DNA from: Candidatus Poribacteria bacterium
GTDB taxonomy: Bacteria > Poribacteria > WGA-4E > WGA-3G
Length of the DNA stretch: 64,000 nucleotides
Direction: 5' to 3'
Assembly (NCBI GenBank): GCA_028824685.1
Contig: JAPPCZ010000105.1
Coordinates: forward strand, 84,091-148,090
The notes below the pieces were generated by a model. The model had not been told where the DNA came from. It worked only from the letters and a program-made list of their open reading frames with translations, and ran no database searches. This document shows, in pieces, positions 43,891 through 51,778 of this stretch. The translations under genes were made by a program, and so were the position numbers. Position 1 is the stretch's first letter, and the number at the start of each line of letters is the position of its first letter.

Positions 43891-46398
43891 ATGTATCAAT
43901 TTTTTGTTGCAGCGTACAGGTCAAAAACTGGGTATAGATCAGTATCAATCTTAATCGTCCTAACGCTTCTCTTTGGCATACCGTACTATTGTCAAGGTTC
44001 AACCGAAATTAGTGGTAAAGTCATTGACAAAGAAACAGGAAACCCCATTTTAGGTGCTGTTGTTAAGATTAAATCTAATGGGCATGTGTTGGAAGAAACA
44101 ACAACTGCAAGAGATGGCAGCTTTCAATTTACGCAGAATGCCCAAGAGGATCAACAGATCCAGGTAAGTTCAATTGGTTATAATGCCTACAGTAAAATGA
44201 TTACCTCTGAATCATCGGGCAATTTAGAAATAGCGTTGTCGAGCCAGACCTTTGAATTAGCCCCGATAGAAATTATTGGTCAATCGCTGCGTGAACATAA
44301 AAAACTGACAGGCACAATGAGCAAGTTAGAACCGGAAATGGTTGACCTGATAAAGCCTGTTGGCACACAAGAATTGCTTGAATTTATACCGGGTATCAAC
44401 GGCTATGCGGATGATGGATTTGGCAACTCACGATTGAGTATTGGAATTCGGGGTTTAAATCCCCGTCGAAGTGCGCGTGTGCTTATACTTGAAGATGGTG
44501 TGCCAATACAACCCGCAGTCTATATTTATCCGAACGCCTACTACAACCCGCCTTCTGACCGAATTGATGCTGTTGAAGTAATTAAAAGCAGCGCTGCAGT
44601 CCGCTATGGACCGCAAACGATGGGAGGCGTTATTAACTATACTACACGAAAACCTGACGGAACACGCGGGTTTGGAAATCAGATCACAGTCGGAAACAAC
44701 GGATATTATAGTGCCTTTTCAGAATTGACAGGTATTGGAAATCCTGAAAAAGTGTTGTCAGATTTGCAACTTCTCTATAAACACGGAAACGGTTTTAGAG
44801 AAAATAACACATTTGATCAGGCTAACGGAACTTTGAAAACGGTTTTTCAGTTGAGTGAAGAAAAGACTCTGTATCTCAAACTAAACGGTAATTTTGAAAG
44901 CTCAAATGCTACTTATACCGGTTTGACAGAATATACTTTTAAAACGGATCCCAACTTTAACCCCAAAGAAGACGACAATTTTAAGATAATACGAACATCC
45001 CTTGATCTCATCTATACCAACAAAATTACAGAAAATCTGGTAAGTAATACAACGATGTATACAAGTTTGTTTGACAGGCGGTGGTGGCGTGAGGATGATA
45101 TCTTCGTGCGTCCTGCATCTCTTGAAACAGGGAATCTGGTGCCAGTGCCCTATTACCAAACAGGAGACCTCGTCAGAACAGGTGGTGGTAAAACTAATTT
45201 CGGTATTCTCCGCACCTTTTACGTAGGTGGAGTTGAGCAGAACTATACAGTCAAACACAGCATTGGTGGAAATATCGGACGGGCTGAAATCGGTGGCAGA
45301 GTGCACTGGGAACGTTTCATTGACGACAAGAAAATCGGTGATGCACCAGATGCACGTGATGGGGTTTATTACACAGGAACGCCAAGCTCCACGGAAGACC
45401 CTGTGAAGATTGTCGGACAAAGTCATCACTACGAAACGATGGCGTTAGCACTTTATGCCAAAGAACAACTTGAATTGCAAAACCTTACGCTTACGCTTGG
45501 TACACGATTTGAAGTATTTAAACAGGACCGGGTAGACAGACTACGTGGCTCAGTGCTGGCAGACAAGGTTTCTTCAGTGCTGTTGCCGGGTATCGGTGTG
45601 AACTATCAGATTGGGCAATTTAATCTGTTCGGTGGCATCCATCGGGGGTATACCGCTCCATCCAGCGGTGCACTGAAAATTACGAATTTCGGACAAAATG
45701 TTGAAGTTGGAGGACTTGATCTTGAACCTGAAAAAAGTTGGAATATGGAACTGGGATTCAGATCATGGATGCGAGGCGTTACTATAGAAACTGCAGGATT
45801 TTTCATTACGGTTGAAGATTTGGTTGCGGCTGGACGTGGTACTGCGTTCAAGAATTTGGGTAAGGTTAATCTGTCAGGACTTGAAATTGCAATGAGTCTC
45901 GGCATATCAGAATTCGCGTCAATATTGCCCGATCTCAATGCTTCTTATACATACCTTCAGACAGAAATCACTGACGGCATTGTCAAGTCTGCGACTATTG
46001 CCGGTAATGTTGATGTAGAGCTAAACGGCAATGAACTGCCTTACGCCCCGCAGCATACTTTCACTGTAGGATTGGCAAAACATCTCGGTGAGATTATCCG
46101 TGTGCGTGCAGATATGCGGTTTGTGGACGAAGTTTTCACCGATTTTGAAAACATTCAGCAAACTAAAAATCGTGGCGATACCGGTCCCATTCCAAGCTAT
46201 GTAATTGTCAATGCGAGTATAGACTACAAATTAACTACACAGTGGCAGCTATTTTTCACTGCCAAAAACATTTTCGATAAAGTTTATATCGGGTCGCGTC
46301 TGCATTCAAATGCAGGACAACCCGAAGCCAATTTAAGCTCGGGCATCTTAATCGGTCCGAGACGACAGATACTTTTTGGTATCAAGCAAGGTTTATAG
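43891..46398 (+). CDS. TonB-dependent receptor, FecA-like, with N-terminal carboxypeptidase-regulatory domain
   Basis: An 835-residue outer-membrane receptor. After a signal region (VSILIVLTLLFGIPYYCQGS) comes a CarboxypepD_reg-like domain (ISGKVIDKETGNPILGAVVK). The plug follows (QELLEFIPGINGYADDGFGN, SIGIRGLNPRRSARVLILED, AVEVIKSSAAVRYGPQTMGG), then a 22-strand-type barrel (FNLFGGIHRGYTAPSSGA; LEPEKSWNMELGFRSWMRGV). The receptor resembles the ferric-dicitrate group by plug pattern. It is part of the imelysin/di-haem operon, so the ligand is probably an iron chelate. The C-terminus ends IKQGL rather than Phe. Confidence 0.88.
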   Translation: MYQFFVAAYRSKTGYRSVSILIVLTLLFGIPYYCQGSTEISGKVIDKETGNPILGAVVKIKSNGHVLEETTTARDGSFQFTQNAQEDQQIQVSSIGYNAYSKMITSESSGNLEIALSSQTFELAPIEIIGQSLREHKKLTGTMSKLEPEMVDLIKPVGTQELLEFIPGINGYADDGFGNSRLSIGIRGLNPRRSARVLILEDGVPIQPAVYIYPNAYYNPPSDRIDAVEVIKSSAAVRYGPQTMGGVINYTTRKPDGTRGFGNQITVGNNGYYSAFSELTGIGNPEKVLSDLQLLYKHGNGFRENNTFDQANGTLKTVFQLSEEKTLYLKLNGNFESSNATYTGLTEYTFKTDPNFNPKEDDNFKIIRTSLDLIYTNKITENLVSNTTMYTSLFDRRWWREDDIFVRPASLETGNLVPVPYYQTGDLVRTGGGKTNFGILRTFYVGGVEQNYTVKHSIGGNIGRAEIGGRVHWERFIDDKKIGDAPDARDGVYYTGTPSSTEDPVKIVGQSHHYETMALALYAKEQLELQNLTLTLGTRFEVFKQDRVDRLRGSVLADKVSSVLLPGIGVNYQIGQFNLFGGIHRGYTAPSSGALKITNFGQNVEVGGLDLEPEKSWNMELGFRSWMRGVTIETAGFFITVEDLVAAGRGTAFKNLGKVNLSGLEIAMSLGISEFASILPDLNASYTYLQTEITDGIVKSATIAGNVDVELNGNELPYAPQHTFTVGLAKHLGEIIRVRADMRFVDEVFTDFENIQQTKNRGDTGPIPSYVIVNASIDYKLTTQWQLFFTAKNIFDKVYIGSRLHSNAGQPEANLSSGILIGPRRQILFGIKQGL

Positions 46399-46409
46399 TT
46401 CTGGCGTAC

Positions 46410-46445
46410 GATGAAGAAAGCAATTATGAAATTGTTTTCTTCATC
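46410..46445. terminator. Hairpin after the FecA-like gene
   Basis: GATGAAGAAAGCAATT pairs with AATTGTTTTCTTCATC (15 of 16) around a TATGA loop. Stem is long but no T-run follows, so it may be a processing or partial terminator. Confidence 0.45.
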
Positions 46446-46477
46446 AAATTACCGTTTAAATACAAATAATTCATAAG

Positions 46478-46496
46478 GATAATGAGACTCGTTATC
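46478..46496. promoter_or_regulatory. Fur-box-like site in front of the DUF4856 gene
   Basis: GATAATGAGACTCGTTATC, one mismatch from the symmetrical core; 20 bases before the ATG and just upstream of the AAAGGAG ribosome site. Confidence 0.7.
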
Positions 46497-46516
46497 TTTT
46501 ATTTAAAGGAGAAAAC

Positions 46517-47827
46517 ATGAATTTCTTGACGATAAAATTTCAATGGTTAGCTGCGTTGCTAATTGTTGTTAGTCTATTTCTAACCGCTTGTGGAACCGAT
46601 GATGACAAACCTGACCCAACAGATGAAGCCAAAATCGATGTGCCACAAGCGTATGTATTTGATAGCCGCTTTGAAGAAGGCAAAAGTAGTGTTTCTTACT
46701 CAGGACAAGTCGTTCGTAATCTGCTGTTGCAAGACTTGAAAGCGACCACCGACAGCGTAGGAAAAGACGGCGCAAAGTCTGTTACTGTGGACGACCTGCT
46801 CCAATTCTATGCTTATGATGATGCGCTAAACCTGAAAACGCTGACGACTACAGGATCAATATCTGCACTTGAAAGTCATTATTCCGCGCTTTCAACTGGG
46901 AAAAACCTTGTTGGTAAGATTTCAGGCGATTCAGTCATCGGTTACAATCGGACTGCGGATGATTTAGTGCGGGAATGGTTCAAACAAATTGCGGACAATT
47001 CACAGGATTCCGATAAACTCGGCACGGCAATGGCTTACACTACCGATGACGGTGTTGACATGTCACAGATGGTCAATAAGGTGCTTATCGGTGCAGTCCC
47101 CTATTATCAGGCGACAGGTGTCTATCTCGGTGGTCTGCTTGAACGTGATAATAGTGAAGCGAGAGATGGGGAGGATCCGTATACTGCGATGGAACATGCG
47201 TGGGACGAAGCGTTTGGTTATTTCGGTGCTGCCCGCGACTATGCGCGCTATTCCGATGAACAGCTTGCAGGAAGCGTTGATGACTTCACTTTCGATTCTA
47301 ATGGTGATGGCAGTATTGACTTCAAATCAGAATACAACTTCGGGCTTTCCAGAAATGCAGCTAAACGCGATAAGGGAGGGACAAGCGTGGATTTCACGAA
47401 GGAGATTTTTGATGCTTTCCTTGCTGGACGTACCGCTATCACCAATCAAGGTTCGGTTGAGGAAATAAGCGCACACCGACAAGCTGCTGCGGAAGGTATG
47501 GAGAAGGTGATCGCAGCGACAGTTGTTCACTACATCAACGATACGCTTAGCGATATGTCTGAGTTAGATACAGCAGACGAAAATCGTGCCAATTTAAATA
47601 AACATTGGGCGGAGATGAAAGGTTATACTGTCGCTTTGCAGTACAATCCTTTTAAGTTGATTAGCGATGGACAGCTCAGGGAATTGCATGGTATTATGGG
47701 GGAAGCACCCCAATATGATGCACCGGGCAGCAGCGCCTACAATACGCAAGTAGCCAATTATGAGCGTGCTAAGGTTGTGATGCAGACTGCTTATGGATTC
47801 TCCAGTGCAAACATGGAAAACTGGTAG
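46517..47827 (+). CDS. DUF4856 lipoprotein
   Basis: A 436-residue lipoprotein (signal WLAALLIVVSLFLTAC). The DUF4856 signature YVFDSRFEEGKSSVSYSGQV opens the mature domain, which is helical and ends with KVVMQTAYGFSSANMENW. Family members in Bacteroidota neighbour imelysins and TonB receptors and are thought to be iron-regulated surface lipoproteins; their chemistry is unknown. The adjoining DDFTFDSNGDGSIDFKSEYN is EF-hand-like. It has its own Fur-like site. Confidence 0.82.
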   Translation: MNFLTIKFQWLAALLIVVSLFLTACGTDDDKPDPTDEAKIDVPQAYVFDSRFEEGKSSVSYSGQVVRNLLLQDLKATTDSVGKDGAKSVTVDDLLQFYAYDDALNLKTLTTTGSISALESHYSALSTGKNLVGKISGDSVIGYNRTADDLVREWFKQIADNSQDSDKLGTAMAYTTDDGVDMSQMVNKVLIGAVPYYQATGVYLGGLLERDNSEARDGEDPYTAMEHAWDEAFGYFGAARDYARYSDEQLAGSVDDFTFDSNGDGSIDFKSEYNFGLSRNAAKRDKGGTSVDFTKEIFDAFLAGRTAITNQGSVEEISAHRQAAAEGMEKVIAATVVHYINDTLSDMSELDTADENRANLNKHWAEMKGYTVALQYNPFKLISDGQLRELHGIMGEAPQYDAPGSSAYNTQVANYERAKVVMQTAYGFSSANMENW

Positions 47828-47879
47828 CCATCGCTATAAGAAAGGATAAACACTTTAGAAGATTGAGTAGGTGAAAGAA

Positions 47880-47912
47880 GAGGAAGATTGGATGATTCGT
47901 CCTCTAATCTTC
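47880..47912. terminator. Hairpin between the DUF4856 and membrane glycosyltransferase genes
   Basis: GGAAGATT...AATCTTCC stem within a stretch where AGATTGGAAG-like words recur on both strands (47857-47930). Followed by TTTC, so it may end the iron transcript. Confidence 0.45.
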
Positions 47913-47934
47913 CTTTCTTCCAATCTTTTAGAGA

Positions 47935-49428
47935 ATGAACGGAGAGATGTGGCGACAATTACGATCTTCCAATCTTTTTCTCTGGAGTATTGTTTTTGTC
48001 GGTTGTGTAGGTTCTCGGGTGCTTAGCACAATCTACTATATTGAAGATTTAGACAGTCTACGTTTTGCACTGAGTATGGTAGATTACGATGTGGCAAAGT
48101 TGCAACCACATTTTCCAGCATATCCTGTTTTCTGTTTTGTTGCCAAACTTCTCTATTTAGTCATTCGTCGTTATGCATTAGCATTCTCACTACTTGGAGG
48201 CTTATCGACCTTTTTTATTATCTTTTTTACACTAAAGATAGCGAAAATTGAGATCACCACCATATTGGGAAAATTCGCAATTTTAGTTATTTTTTTTATC
48301 CCTTTATTGTGGTTGATGAGCAATCGCTATATGCCTGATATAATGGGCGTTGCATGCCTTTTGGCAAGTCTCTACTTTACAACAGCACAAGATGAAAACG
48401 ATAAGAACACATTATTTTCTCATTGCATAATTGGGTTTTTTCTTGCAGGAATTTTGCTCGGAATACGGCTTTCGTACCTACCACTGTTAGTGCCTGCGTT
48501 ATTGATGAAGTTAAAACATTCCAATAGATTAAGATTCATGGTAGCAGGGACTGTCGGTATTCTGATTTGGCTAATTCCGTTACTATGGATTACAGGATGG
48601 AATACACTGGTAACAGCTGTACAAACGCAGAGTCACGGACATTTTTCAGATTTTGGAGGAACAGTTTCCACTAACCCTGAATTGTGGGTGCGATTCACAA
48701 AAAATTTTGAGAGTATATTCGCAGACGGATTTGGACTTTACTGGCTTGGTCGGCATCCTATAACTGCCTGCACGACAATTATCTTAATTACAATTGTTGT
48801 CGTTGCCAATTGGCAAACAGTTAGGAAATGGTTTAAAAAAAAACAGTCAAGGGATAATTCTCTATTTTTGAACCCTATATTTCTTGGTTGTGTGCTTTAC
48901 CTCGTTTGGATATTCTTAGCACAGAATGTGATACATAAAAGCAGACATGTTTTACCACTGTTACCATTTTTAGCACTTGGCATTGCGCTCTCTTGCCACC
49001 GAATGACAACATTACAAGGGACAGCAACCGCAATTAATAGAAAACAACGTAAAATCGGATGGGGGCTTGTCGTCATCTTTTTCCTCTGTTATAGTTATGT
49101 TACACTACATACCGTCGTTCAACACACAAAACCGACAGCGATTGCCCAAATACACAAATACCTACACGACAAACAGAGCGAACAAGATAAAAAACTACAT
49201 ATTGTGTCTGTGCCGTTGATTAAATACTACTTAGTTTCGCAAGGAGTAAAGGCAAACTACATACCGATTAAAAGCGAAGCAGACCTTGCTAAACTTGATG
49301 AGTTGGAAACAGGGATTGTCGCTATTGGAAGTGCCCTGCCAGATCGGGTGCCAAAATCGGAAAAGACTTTCTATCACAATCCGTATGTTAATCGGATGTG
49401 GTCCGAATTGTCGTTATATGAATACTGA
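47935..49428 (+). CDS. Multi-pass membrane glycosyltransferase-like protein (GT-C/ArnT type)
   Basis: A 497-residue polytopic protein with about ten predicted helices (for example LLGGLSTFFIIFFTLKIAKI, FLAGILLGIRLSYLPLLVPA, LALGIALSCHRMTTLQGTAT). An early loop has the acidic pair YIEDLDSLRFAL, the position where GT-C enzymes hold their catalytic Asp. GT-C proteins use polyprenyl-phosphate sugars to glycosylate lipids or proteins. The soluble C-terminus is KLHIVSVPLIKYYLVSQGVK. It precedes an FAD protein by 48 bases. Start codon is not strongly supported by a ribosome site. Confidence 0.65.
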   Translation: MNGEMWRQLRSSNLFLWSIVFVGCVGSRVLSTIYYIEDLDSLRFALSMVDYDVAKLQPHFPAYPVFCFVAKLLYLVIRRYALAFSLLGGLSTFFIIFFTLKIAKIEITTILGKFAILVIFFIPLLWLMSNRYMPDIMGVACLLASLYFTTAQDENDKNTLFSHCIIGFFLAGILLGIRLSYLPLLVPALLMKLKHSNRLRFMVAGTVGILIWLIPLLWITGWNTLVTAVQTQSHGHFSDFGGTVSTNPELWVRFTKNFESIFADGFGLYWLGRHPITACTTIILITIVVVANWQTVRKWFKKKQSRDNSLFLNPIFLGCVLYLVWIFLAQNVIHKSRHVLPLLPFLALGIALSCHRMTTLQGTATAINRKQRKIGWGLVVIFFLCYSYVTLHTVVQHTKPTAIAQIHKYLHDKQSEQDKKLHIVSVPLIKYYLVSQGVKANYIPIKSEADLAKLDELETGIVAIGSALPDRVPKSEKTFYHNPYVNRMWSELSLYEY

Positions 49429-49475
49429 AGTCATAAGGACAAAGTGTAGTAGTATGTATTCGTGGAGTGTAAAAC

Positions 49476-50798
49476 ATGATGGAAAACGCTGATATTCATA
49501 TTCTTGGAGGGGGTCCTGCTGGACTAACGGCAGGTTATTATGCCAAGAAACAGCATCTCAATTTTCTGATTTTTGAAGCAGGCGCGCAAGTTGGCGGGAA
49601 CTGCCGGACACTCAAGTTGAATGATTTCCGATTTGATACGGGAGCACATCGCTTCCATGACAAAGACCTAGAAGTCACAGGAGAGGTTAAACACCTTCTC
49701 GGTGATAATCTGCTACGAGTAGATGCACCAAGCGAGATTTTTTACCAAGAGAAGTTTTATCTATTTCCGCTAACACTTAACGATCTGGTTGGAAAACTGG
49801 AGACGAAAACTTTACTGAAAATTGCGTGGGATAAACTGCGTAGCGGAAATGGAAAACAGGCAAAAAACTTCGAAGAACTTGCGCTTAGACGATATGGGAA
49901 AACATTGGCAGAGCGTTTTCTGCTGAACTATTCTGAAAAACTTTGGGGAGAGCCAACGCACAAGCTCTCCACTGCCATTTCAGGCAACCGTCTCAAAGGA
50001 TTAGATTTTCGCAGTTTTCTCCGTTCAACTGTGCTTGGCACGCCGCAGAATCCCGCACATTTAGATGGTTCCTTTTATTATCCAAAGTACGGTATCGGCA
50101 TGATTCCTGACAAACTATGTGAATTTATTGGGGATGAACGAATCAAATACAATCACAAAGTAAGCCGCTTAATTCACAAAAATAGTAAAATTGAGAAGAT
50201 CATTTTAAACGACGATATTGAGATTGAGGTGACCACAGTGATCAATACATTGCCGTTGACACTTTCAATGCGGATGTTAGAGCCTGCACCGCCACCAAAA
50301 CTCTGCACCATTGCAAATACAATTAAATATCGTCACCTTGTGCTTTGCGTCTTTTGCTTGAATCGGGCTTCATTTTCTTCCAATGCCTCAATCTACTTTC
50401 CAAGTGAAGAATTTCCGTTTACGCGTCTCTATGAACCCAAAAATCGCAGTCCATATATGGCACCAGAAGGGCAAACGGTAATAGTGCTTGAAATACCTTG
50501 TTTCAGCGAGAGCGATGTGTGGAAAATGTCAGAAGCAGCACTCCGCACCGAGGTATGGGAAGCGTTGTGTCGCGTCAAACCACTACATTCTGATGAGATT
50601 ATTCATTATCAAAGTTATAAACTGCCTTTTGCCTATCCAGTACTTGAGGTTGGGTTTGAAGAAAATGTGAAGCATCTCGTTAATTATTTTGAGACGTTTG
50701 AAAATTTACATCTCACAGGGAGAAGTTCACTTTTCCGCTATCTGCATTTACATGATCTTTTTAAGGCAGGTAAAGAGGTAGTAGAACAGGTTCAGTAA
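49476..50798 (+). CDS. FAD-dependent oxidoreductase (protoporphyrinogen-oxidase/UDP-galactopyranose-mutase-like)
   Basis: A 440-residue flavoprotein of the amine-oxidase fold: IHILGGGPAGLTAGYYAKKQ (FAD dinucleotide motif, residue 7), VGGNCRTLKLNDFRFDTGAHRF-type second motif, and LTGRSSLFRYLHLHDLFKAG at the end. The pattern is that of PPOX/UGM-related proteins often paired with glycosyltransferases; the preceding GT-C gene fits a cell-envelope sugar role. A haem-precursor role is an alternative because haem genes follow. Confidence 0.75.
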   Translation: MMENADIHILGGGPAGLTAGYYAKKQHLNFLIFEAGAQVGGNCRTLKLNDFRFDTGAHRFHDKDLEVTGEVKHLLGDNLLRVDAPSEIFYQEKFYLFPLTLNDLVGKLETKTLLKIAWDKLRSGNGKQAKNFEELALRRYGKTLAERFLLNYSEKLWGEPTHKLSTAISGNRLKGLDFRSFLRSTVLGTPQNPAHLDGSFYYPKYGIGMIPDKLCEFIGDERIKYNHKVSRLIHKNSKIEKIILNDDIEIEVTTVINTLPLTLSMRMLEPAPPPKLCTIANTIKYRHLVLCVFCLNRASFSSNASIYFPSEEFPFTRLYEPKNRSPYMAPEGQTVIVLEIPCFSESDVWKMSEAALRTEVWEALCRVKPLHSDEIIHYQSYKLPFAYPVLEVGFEENVKHLVNYFETFENLHLTGRSSLFRYLHLHDLFKAGKEVVEQVQ

Positions 50799-50826
50799 AA
50801 TTATCATCAAATTTTGAATTAAAAAT

Positions 50827-50855
50827 TTGACATTGTTTAAAAGATGTAGTATAAT
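50827..50855 (+). promoter_or_regulatory. Perfect consensus promoter, iron-island leader 3
   Basis: TTGACA at 50827-50832, 17-base spacer, TATAAT at 50850-50855. Confidence 0.75.
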
Positions 50856-50907
50856 AGAGATGTGATATTAAAAACAGCGTAAGAGTTGTTTCTAACCAGA
50901 TTAAACT

Positions 50908-50926
50908 GATACTGAGACTCATTTTC
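50908..50926. promoter_or_regulatory. Fur-box-like site in leader 3
   Basis: GATACTGAGACTCATTTTC, nested in ACTGATACTGAGACTCATTT. The TGAGACTCA centre is shared with other sites here. It is 52 bases after the -10 element. Confidence 0.6.
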
Positions 50927-51172
50927 AGTTATTGGTCTGTTTAGAAAAATTCCTCCTCCTTAGGAATAAATATCACAAATGGAACGGTCTGAGTATAGTA
51001 TTTCTAAAACATCCGTAGCAAATCTAAATTCAGATGTTTCAATAGATGAATAGTGTGGTTAAGTTAGAATGGATATGTTGTCTGCATGGATGCGGTCTGT
51101 TCGTTCAGCGCATATTTCGAATAGTTGGGCGGGGACTACATGCCTCGCCTAACCTCAACAACTTTCTAATAC

Positions 51173-51187
51173 TGATACTCATTTTCA
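51173..51187. promoter_or_regulatory. Fur-box-like 7-1-7 site before the haem monooxygenase gene
   Basis: TGATACTCATTTTCA matches the Bacillus-type Fur core TGATAATNATTATCA at most positions. It ends 13 bases before the ATG. Confidence 0.5.
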
Positions 51188-51200
51188 ATAAGGACGTGTT

Positions 51201-51557
51201 ATGATAACAGTAGCAAATCGAATCTATGTCGCACCTGAATATCACGAGGAATTTGAGGAGCGATTCCGAAATCGGGCTCGCCTCGTTGACGGAATGCCCG
51301 GATTTATCTCTAATCAGGTTTTGCGACCAGTCAATGAAGGCGATCCTTACGTGGTGTTTACACTCTGGGAATCACGGAAGGATTTTGAAAACTGGGTTGA
51401 TTCAGAGGAATTCCGTAAGGGACACGCGCAATCTGGGACTATGCCAAAAGAGGCATTCACGCAATCTAACAAACTGGAATTACACGAGGTATTTCTGGAT
51501 TCTACTCAACCTGACCTAAAGGAAGAACCGCGGGGAGGTCCGTTTAAGGTTCATTAA
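51201..51557 (+). CDS. IsdG/HmoA-type haem-degrading monooxygenase
   Basis: A 118-residue ABM-fold protein. IsdG-type enzymes open haem to free iron. The catalytic triad Asn-Trp-His is present with the right spacing: Asn 6 (TVANRIYV), Trp 65 (FENWVDSEEF) and His 75 (RKGHAQ), matching Asn 7, Trp 67 and His 77 of IsdG. The segment DGMPGFISNQVLRP and YVVFTLWES are typical. It is directly followed by a TonB receptor and HmuY-like genes, and preceded by a Fur-like site. A quinol monooxygenase is the alternative. Confidence 0.85.
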   Translation: MITVANRIYVAPEYHEEFEERFRNRARLVDGMPGFISNQVLRPVNEGDPYVVFTLWESRKDFENWVDSEEFRKGHAQSGTMPKEAFTQSNKLELHEVFLDSTQPDLKEEPRGGPFKVH

Positions 51558-51778
51558 AATAAGAGCAGAAAAAGCAACGTTAGGAACAGGGTATACTCTC
51601 AACTGCCAATTGCAAGTCATTACCCAGTTTCTAATAGAATCAAAAATTGATTACGAAATGACCACATTTCGTGTTGTGGGTTTTCGCATACGCGCCTTTT
51701 CTGTATCTATTAGGATACGCTACTATCTGTGCAATTGTCAAGAGGAATTTCAGAATGACACAAGTGAAGGAGAACGTT

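Larger units (their letters stand above)
50799..51200. other. Regulatory gap before the haem-uptake half of the island
   Basis: Contains a perfect promoter (50827-50855), two Fur-like sites (50908-50926, 51173-51187) and a GGGCGGGG-type hairpin (51127-51149). No coding sequence is supported. Confidence 0.5.
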
